Source: Nitrososphaeria archaeon (GTDB lineage: Archaea; Thermoproteota; Nitrososphaeria; Conexivisphaerales; UBA164). From it: 11,517 bases of DNA. The stretch is from the NCBI GenBank assembly GCA_029775955.1, contig JARVJW010000129.1, positions 1 to 11,517 on the forward strand, in the 5' to 3' direction. A program made the translations under genes and the position numbers. Positions 6,822-11,517 of this stretch are shown piece by piece. Each line of letters begins with the position of its first letter. Position 1 is the stretch's first letter. The notes beneath the pieces are model-generated. The model was not told the origin of the DNA. It did no database searches and saw only the letters and a program-made list of their open reading frames with translations.

Positions 6822-8084
6822 ATGAGCTTATCAAAGGCTGTGGAAGAAACTAAATGGAAGGACATTCATTGGTTGCTCTTTATTTCATTTAGCATAGGAA
6901 CCACCATTGAGGCTTACATATATTCCCTTTCATATATAGCAACTGGATGGGTTGTTGTCCCTCGGGTCTTGTTAGCGGTTCTTGCAATATGGCCTCCATT
7001 GTGGCTTTTGCTTGGCGGAATTGTTGCAGGGCCGCTTGCAGATAATATAGGAAGGAGAAACACGCTGTTTATAACGTTGGGGCTTTATTCGTTAGGAGCT
7101 ATTGGGTTGATCTTTGCTTACAACTATATCCTGCTGTTGATGTCAATTGGGCTTTTGCTGTTTGCTGCAGGTGGTGAATATAACACCATACTTGCAGCAA
7201 CTCATGAGCTCTTTCCAAAAAAGCAGAGGGCTTCAGCCCTGTTTCTTGAATTAAATTTCACCAATATAGGTGGATCTATTGCAGCAATTCTTGCCATCCT
7301 TGCAATATCTTCAATATTTGACCAGAGGGCGTTCCTTGGAATAACTTTATTGCTTTCAATAATTACAATGTTCATCATAAGGCTCAGGGTCCCAGAATCT
7401 GTTATGTGGCTTGAGTCAAAGGGAGAGAACGTGCATGGCTCTCGGGAGCTGGAAAAGTTTTATAACACAAAAGCTAAAGAAGACGACTTAAGCAAACCCT
7501 CAAAGGTGCCATCGTTATGGTTTAGAACTTTTATAGGTGGAGCTCTAGGCTGGGCATACACTGCAGGCTTTAGCCTGATAGTGCTTACCCTGGGCCCGTA
7601 CTTTTTCCCTCACCTGACTGATTGGTTAATATTAATATTTGGCGCCGTTGCATTTTTAGCTGGCTTTATAGGGCTTATAGCTGATAGGGTATCTAGAAAA
7701 GCAATGCTTATCATTTCGTCCATATCTGTGCTTGTAGTTGCTTACTTGTTTATACCAACACTTGGTCTGTGGCTTGTCAACAAGTTTATCTTCTGGGTAC
7801 TTTTTATAGCGGTTTCAGTATTCATAAATATATTCTTTTTAGCAGAAGATACCCTAAAATCAGAAATTTGGCCAACAAAAAGGAGGGGCATGTACACTGC
7901 CCTGGTGAGGGTAATTTCACTTGGTGGGTCAATTCCGGTCCTCTTTCTTGTGGTTAACCTCCCAATTATCGATTATATGTGGGTTGGCATAGGAATATTC
8001 AGCATTGGCTTTATAGCAAGTGTTCTCTGGTACATATTTGGCATTGAAACAAGTAAAGGGAGGAGTGTCAGGATATGGGATTAA
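6822..8084 (+). CDS. Major facilitator superfamily transporter
   Basis: A 420-residue, 12-segment secondary transporter in the cytoplasmic membrane. The MFS motif A (GPLADNIGRRN, about 70-80) lies between segments 2 and 3. The GGEYNTILAATHELFP block with Glu119 and Glu129, followed by KKQRASA, is typical of the metabolite:proton symporter branch. An acidic residue, Glu30, sits in the first segment. A weaker motif A copy (LIADRVSRKA) opens the second half, after a polar central loop (KGENVHGSRELEKFYN and following). The ATG at 6822 is preferred for its TATA-like box; a TTG at 6807 would add five residues. The gene overlaps the ADP-ribosylglycohydrolase-fold gene by ten bases. This suggests that it imports the compound the next two enzymes process; a nucleoside or glycoside is my guess. 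Confidence 0.9.
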   Translation: MSLSKAVEETKWKDIHWLLFISFSIGTTIEAYIYSLSYIATGWVVVPRVLLAVLAIWPPLWLLLGGIVAGPLADNIGRRNTLFITLGLYSLGAIGLIFAYNYILLLMSIGLLLFAAGGEYNTILAATHELFPKKQRASALFLELNFTNIGGSIAAILAILAISSIFDQRAFLGITLLLSIITMFIIRLRVPESVMWLESKGENVHGSRELEKFYNTKAKEDDLSKPSKVPSLWFRTFIGGALGWAYTAGFSLIVLTLGPYFFPHLTDWLILIFGAVAFLAGFIGLIADRVSRKAMLIISSISVLVVAYLFIPTLGLWLVNKFIFWVLFIAVSVFINIFFLAEDTLKSEIWPTKRRGMYTALVRVISLGGSIPVLFLVVNLPIIDYMWVGIGIFSIGFIASVLWYIFGIETSKGRSVRIWD

Positions 8085-9076
8085 ATAAGGAGCTACTGTA
8101 TGAAAAGGCACTTGGCACTTTGTATGGAACAGCAATTGGCGATGCACTAGGCATGCCCACAACCTTTCTTGACAGAGTTACGATTAAGAAAAGGTATGGG
8201 TTTGTTGATGGGTTCATGAGCCCACCGCCTGACAATGCAGTCCATTCACTTTTGAAAGCAGGAACATATACAGATGATACGGCGCTGACTTTTGCCCTTG
8301 CGAGGGCCATTATAAGGGAGGGGAAAGTCAGCCCGGAAGCAGTGGCTGATGAATTGCTAAAATGGGCTAAGGCTAATGGAGCCCTAGAGGAAACAATAAT
8401 AGGGCCCAGTACCAGAAGGGCTATAGAGAATATGCTTTCTGGGGTTCCAGTTGAACGTGCAGGAATTTCCGGCACAACAAATGGATGCGCTATGAAGATA
8501 TCTCCAGTGGGGATATTTGACTGCTGCAAAAGCTATGAAGAAATGCTCGACGATGTAATTAAAGCTTGCATGCCGACTCATTATACAGGAATCGCAATTT
8601 CTGGTGGGATGGCAGTTGCCACTGCTGTAAAGTTAAGCATTATTAATAAAAATAGCCCATCTGAAATTGTATCTGAGTCACTTAAAATGGCAAGGGTTGC
8701 AGGTAAAGCCCCAGATAGTAAATCGATATATGATAGAATACATGAGGCAATGGGCATTGGTGGAAACGATGACCAGGATTACTTGGACAACCTTTACGCT
8801 TTCCTGAAGGAACCTAGGGGAGCGCTTACTGAAGATGCTGTACCAGCTGCGCTTTCAATATTTGTCAGGTCCAGCGGTAATTTTATGAGGGCCCTGCTTC
8901 TTGCCTGTAACTTGGGTGGAGATTCAGATACCATAGGGGCAATAGTAGGTGCAATTTCTGGAAGCTACTGCGGAATACATGGAATTCCTGATGAGTGGAT
9001 AAGAACAATCGATCAAAATTCTAAAATTGATATAAGGAAGTTAGGCAGTGACCTTACCAATGCGACGTCAATTTGA
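8075..9076 (+). CDS. ADP-ribosylglycohydrolase-fold protein (DraG family)
   Basis: A 333-residue cytoplasmic protein of the ADP-ribosylglycohydrolase (DraG/ARH) family, which cleaves N- or O-glycosidic bonds to ribose with two Mg or Mn ions. The binuclear metal motifs are intact: Thr66-Asp67-Asp68-Thr69 near the N-terminus and GGDSDT (281-286) near the C-terminus. GDALGMP (22-28), TNGCAMKISPVG (135-146) and PTHYTG with His169 also match the family. Where many ADP-ribosylhydrolases have Glu after GDALGxPx, this protein has Thr30, hinting at a different substrate. It starts at an ATG inside the end of the transporter gene, preceded by GGGAGG, and overlaps the PfkB kinase. Known relatives remove ADP-ribose from arginine, serine or dinitrogenase reductase. 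With a transporter and sugar kinase beside it and no protein target in sight, a nucleoside-hydrolase-like role is plausible but unproven. Confidence 0.9.
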   Translation: MGLNKELLYEKALGTLYGTAIGDALGMPTTFLDRVTIKKRYGFVDGFMSPPPDNAVHSLLKAGTYTDDTALTFALARAIIREGKVSPEAVADELLKWAKANGALEETIIGPSTRRAIENMLSGVPVERAGISGTTNGCAMKISPVGIFDCCKSYEEMLDDVIKACMPTHYTGIAISGGMAVATAVKLSIINKNSPSEIVSESLKMARVAGKAPDSKSIYDRIHEAMGIGGNDDQDYLDNLYAFLKEPRGALTEDAVPAALSIFVRSSGNFMRALLLACNLGGDSDTIGAIVGAISGSYCGIHGIPDEWIRTIDQNSKIDIRKLGSDLTNATSI

Positions 9077-9983
9077 CCTTATTGTAGTATCAGATTGCGT
9101 GCTTGATGTATATTATCGAGTCAACTCGTTGCCTATAAGAAAGGAAGATGCAATTGCTGCTGATAAAATGTGGTTCAGCCCTGGAGGAGCATGCACTATA
9201 GCCATAGTTGCAGGAAGGCTTGGGCTGCGAGTTGGGGTCATAGACAGGCTTGGAAGGGATTGCTTTTCATCAATATTAATTAGGGAACTTGATGCTAATG
9301 GAGTTGATACAAAAATGATAAAAATTGATGAACATGAAAACACATCTATTTCAAACAACATATTTGATAAAAATGGCGGGCATGCCTTTTTTGGATACGC
9401 AGGAGCTGGTGCAATGCTGAGTATTAAAGACGTCGCAAGCGTAACTTCAGCAAAGGCTATTTTTTTTGATGGTTATAACCTTAAGGAAACCATTTCCGCA
9501 TCACAAGCGATAATGAGCGCAGCCACAATTGCCAGCCAAAATTCAATAAGAGTGTTTTTTGACCCAGGCCCTAGAAAAACAAGTATGGTTGATAAGTTAA
9601 TTACATTTTCAGATACTGTCTTCTTTAATAAAAGAGAGCTTTTATCTTACACAAGGAAGAGTTACAGAAATTCAATCGAGGAACTGATTAATCAAAGGAG
9701 AACCTATATAATAAAAGAGGGAAAGGCAGGTTCTACATGCATATCAAAAGGAAGCATATACCATACCGAAGCATTCAGGGTTAATGGGTATGAGCATACG
9801 ATAGGCGCAGGAGATGTTTTTGATGCAACATATATTGCATTGATAATGAAGGGCAATGACATCAGAAAGGCATGTGAGTATGCGAACCTTATGGCTTCAA
9901 TAAAGCTTAAATCCAGCACCCTGAGCGACCTTCCATCCCTTGATCTTTTGATTAAAATTGGAAAAGAGCACGGAATTTTATGA
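9048..9983 (+). CDS. PfkB-family carbohydrate or nucleoside kinase
   Basis: A 311-residue kinase of the ribokinase/PfkB family, which transfers phosphate to a hydroxymethyl group of a sugar or nucleoside. The N-terminal substrate region has DCVLDVYYRV and the SPGGACTIAIVAGRLG motif (about 44-59). FDPGPRK (171-177) and NKRELL (194-199) mark the central part. The C-terminal signature is TIGAGDVFDA, with catalytic Asp256. The start is uncertain: GTG at 9048 has an AAGGAAG ribosome binding site seven bases upstream, while ATG at 9060 would give 307 residues beginning MRRQFDLI, closer to the family norm. Either start overlaps the hydrolase gene. The substrate cannot be read from sequence. The context suggests ribose, deoxyribose or a nucleoside released or imported by the upstream proteins. 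Confidence 0.88.
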   Translation: MTLPMRRQFDLIVVSDCVLDVYYRVNSLPIRKEDAIAADKMWFSPGGACTIAIVAGRLGLRVGVIDRLGRDCFSSILIRELDANGVDTKMIKIDEHENTSISNNIFDKNGGHAFFGYAGAGAMLSIKDVASVTSAKAIFFDGYNLKETISASQAIMSAATIASQNSIRVFFDPGPRKTSMVDKLITFSDTVFFNKRELLSYTRKSYRNSIEELINQRRTYIIKEGKAGSTCISKGSIYHTEAFRVNGYEHTIGAGDVFDATYIALIMKGNDIRKACEYANLMASIKLKSSTLSDLPSLDLLIKIGKEHGIL

Positions 9984-10062
9984 ATTATTTAATGCAAATT
10001 GGTGTTAAAAAATTAGCTTAAAACTATGATTTATGTTTGTTATTTATAAACTATCATCTTTG

Positions 10063-10950
10063 TTATTGCTTCGTGACTGACATACTCTCCACCCTTGAAG
10101 TTGCCTCTTTAGAGATATCAGTGCTCCCATTGCATGCAATTGACCTATGCCCGGACGCTATGTTGGATGAAGCATTGACGTCAGCGTGGTCAACGTGCCC
10201 CCACTTACACTTGAAACTCTTTCCTGATCGGTTGCCTATCTGTCCACACCTTGAACATTCCTGCGATGTGTGATATGGATCAACAACAGGTATTCCGTCT
10301 GGCTTTATATTCTATTATCTGCTATAGAATGACCAGCTATTCAAGGAATACCTGAAATTTATGCTCGACTTTGCATTTCTTATCACCTGCAGATATTCAA
10401 GCTTAATTCCCGTTCTGTTTCGCTTCCTCTACTATTTTCTTTGATACCTTGTGGTTCAAATCCCTTTCAATATTTCTCTTCCTGCTTTTTTGACCTTCCT
10501 GTATTTCGCTTTTTTCTTATATGAATATGTTCTGCTTACAAGTTTTAGGGCTTGGCTATAACAGTAATGTGCCCGGTCGTGTTTCTATCAATTCCTAAAT
10601 GTAAAATAGGTTCAATCAAGTTTTCCTCTGGGACAGATGAAATACATGTATATTCCATGTCAACTTGATTTATTTTCAGGAAATCGTTTCTGAAGTTTTA
10701 AAGGAGGTATCACAATCTTCATGACTGAACTTTATCCCCTGTGCTGGAATGGTTCACACTATGCTTTCCTGTTCCTTGCATATTTCCTTAATATCTGGTT
10801 TGATATAATTGACTTAAGTCCAAACTGTTTCACATCCGCTGAAGATATTGAACGATATGGCATATTCTGCTATCTTCCATGCAAGTTCAATCAAGAAATT
10901 ACGGTTATGCTTTGTATGTTAATATAATGCTTTTTTCTGCTCCTCAATGT
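10063..10950 (-). pseudogene. tnpB: Broken, nearly full-length TnpB (IS200/IS605 OrfB) gene
   Basis: Minus-strand pieces follow the TnpB order. HNRNFLIELAWKIAEYA lies near 10900-10860, then VKQFGLKSIISNQILRKYA, then NDFLKINQVDMEYTCI. VPEENLIEP leads into the RuvC-I motif GIDRNTTGHITVIA (Asp codon at 10587-10589). GIKLEYLQ and INFRYSLNSWSFY follow. PVVDPYHTSQECSRCGQ comes next (first CxxC at 10243-10257), then FKCKWGHVDHADVNASSNIA, with a stop at 10063-10065. TnpB is the RNA-guided DNA nuclease of IS200/IS605-group transposons. Several frameshifts and stops break the gene, and the second zinc knuckle reads CKWGH instead of CxxCGH, so one zinc Cys has been lost. The upstream boundary is approximate. 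Plus-strand open frames at 10037-10273 and 10721-10927 are its antisense shadows. Confidence 0.82.
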
Positions 10951-11517
10951 GTTACAATTTCAATATAATTGTATATAAATATATCGTATCCACATCGCAA
11001 GCTCAGTGGTTTTCTTACTTAAATATTTTGTAAATTAAACACCTCCGTCAACTAATGCTTTATGTGGCATTTAAATTAGCATTTATGATTTGCCAGTTTT
11101 CAATGAATGCCTTTTTCAATATTGGCGCTCTATGGCACATTGAAGCATTACCTTCACATCTCTTAGCCTTGTTTTCACCCCCAACTCTACACCTGAAATT
11201 TCAAAATTCCATATTGCTGAAATACAAGGATGCTATTGCCCCATAATGTGACAACAGGCCCTCTCATGAATTTATCAGAATGTCTTTTATTCTCAAGAAT
11301 ATTTTCATTGTTATATTTACTCTTTTTATTATAGCTTGTAGCTCAACTCCTGTTAATGCAATTCCTCTCCGTAGGACGGGTCCAGCAGGCGAGTTCCTTC
11401 CTTCCCTACATGGACTGAAACTTGCTGTACAGTAACACCTTTAGCGACAGCTCAGCCTTCTGAAATCGTCTAGAGCTTACGCTGTCACCCTCTTAAATGC
11501 AAAGAATATCTCCACCA
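10951..11517. other. Insertion-sequence debris without an intact gene
   Basis: No intact gene was found. A/T-rich sequence at about 10960-11030 may hold the upstream or guide-RNA-side end of the TnpB element. Further right, one minus-strand frame reads through from about 11515 to a TAA at 11060, interrupted by several stop codons. Its last part contains GGENKAKRCEGNASMCHR and INANLNAT. The Cys spacing and the NANLNAT ending loosely recall a worn TnpB zinc ribbon of another subtype. I could not identify the family or find element ends. The plus-strand open frame at 11055-11246 is antisense to this piece and shows no family features. Confidence 0.35.
11060..11200 (-). pseudogene. Transposase-like C-terminal fragment, family uncertain
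   Basis: About 46 codons read NFRCRVGGENKAKRCEG, then NASMCHRAPILKKAFIEN, and end WQIINANLNAT before a TAA. A stop codon immediately precedes the fragment, but the same frame continues to be protein-like beyond it (GAIASLYFSNMEF). The paired Cys residues and the Asn-rich end could be a decayed TnpB zinc ribbon and RuvC-III, or the end of another transposase. It lies in a debris field, which is the main reason to treat it as mobile-element derived. Confidence 0.3.

Noticed and set aside
8068..8529. Minus-strand open frame of 153 codons
   Set aside because: It is the reverse shadow of the DraG-fold gene, whose metal motifs lie on the plus strand.
9984..10062. Hairpin terminator after the PfkB gene
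   Set aside because: Only near-direct repeats (AAACTAT twice) are present; neither a stable stem nor a T run was found.
10037..10927. Plus-strand open frames at 10037-10273 and 10721-10927 as small genes
   Set aside because: Both are antisense to the TnpB remnant, whose motifs can be followed on the minus strand.

Overview
The window reads as a piece of an archaeal chromosome. It is AT-rich and uses ATA, AGA and AGG codons freely. Several genes begin at TTG or ATG with a TATA-like box about 26-28 bases upstream and almost no leader. Genes inside operons overlap and carry G-rich ribosome binding sites. The gene families and the style of insertion-sequence debris fit a heterotrophic Thermoplasmata-type archaeon. 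That placement is an inference from style, not from a marker gene. No rRNA, tRNA or CRISPR array was seen.

Layout. At the left edge a leaderless M20 metallohydrolase gene runs on the minus strand (103-1254). Positions 1374-2284 hold a decayed DDE insertion sequence, still framed by 13-bp inverted repeats and near-perfect 11-bp direct repeats. Positions 2285-2630 are unassigned, and 2631-2858 keep only the C-terminal zinc-ribbon end of a TnpB. A compact block of seven intact plus-strand genes follows (2919-9983). The right end (about 9984-11517) is again transposon debris, mainly a second, almost full-length but broken TnpB on the minus strand.

The plus-strand block has three transcription-unit-like groups. 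(1) 2919-5143 encodes a two-subunit flavin/iron-sulfur oxidoreductase of the SudBA/NfnAB type, joined by an ATGA overlap. (2) 5359-6604 encodes a TauE/SafE anion exporter and a DUF1634 membrane protein that overlap. (3) 6822-9983 encodes an MFS transporter, an ADP-ribosylglycohydrolase-fold protein and a PfkB-family sugar or nucleoside kinase, each overlapping the next.

How the genes may work together. Group 3 looks like a take-up, cleave and phosphorylate route for a ribosylated compound such as a nucleoside. The hydrolase keeps the TDDT and GGDSDT metal motifs but has Thr where many ADP-ribosylhydrolases have Glu, so a small N-riboside substrate is plausible. Groups 1 and 2 could both touch sulfur chemistry (sulfide/polysulfide or NADP-ferredoxin redox, and sulfite/sulfonate export), although the same enzymes also serve general redox balance. 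Both redox subunits depart from the usual Fe-S ligand pattern: the small subunit has Cys where NfnA usually has Asp, and the large subunit lacks the first Cys of its N-terminal cluster motif.
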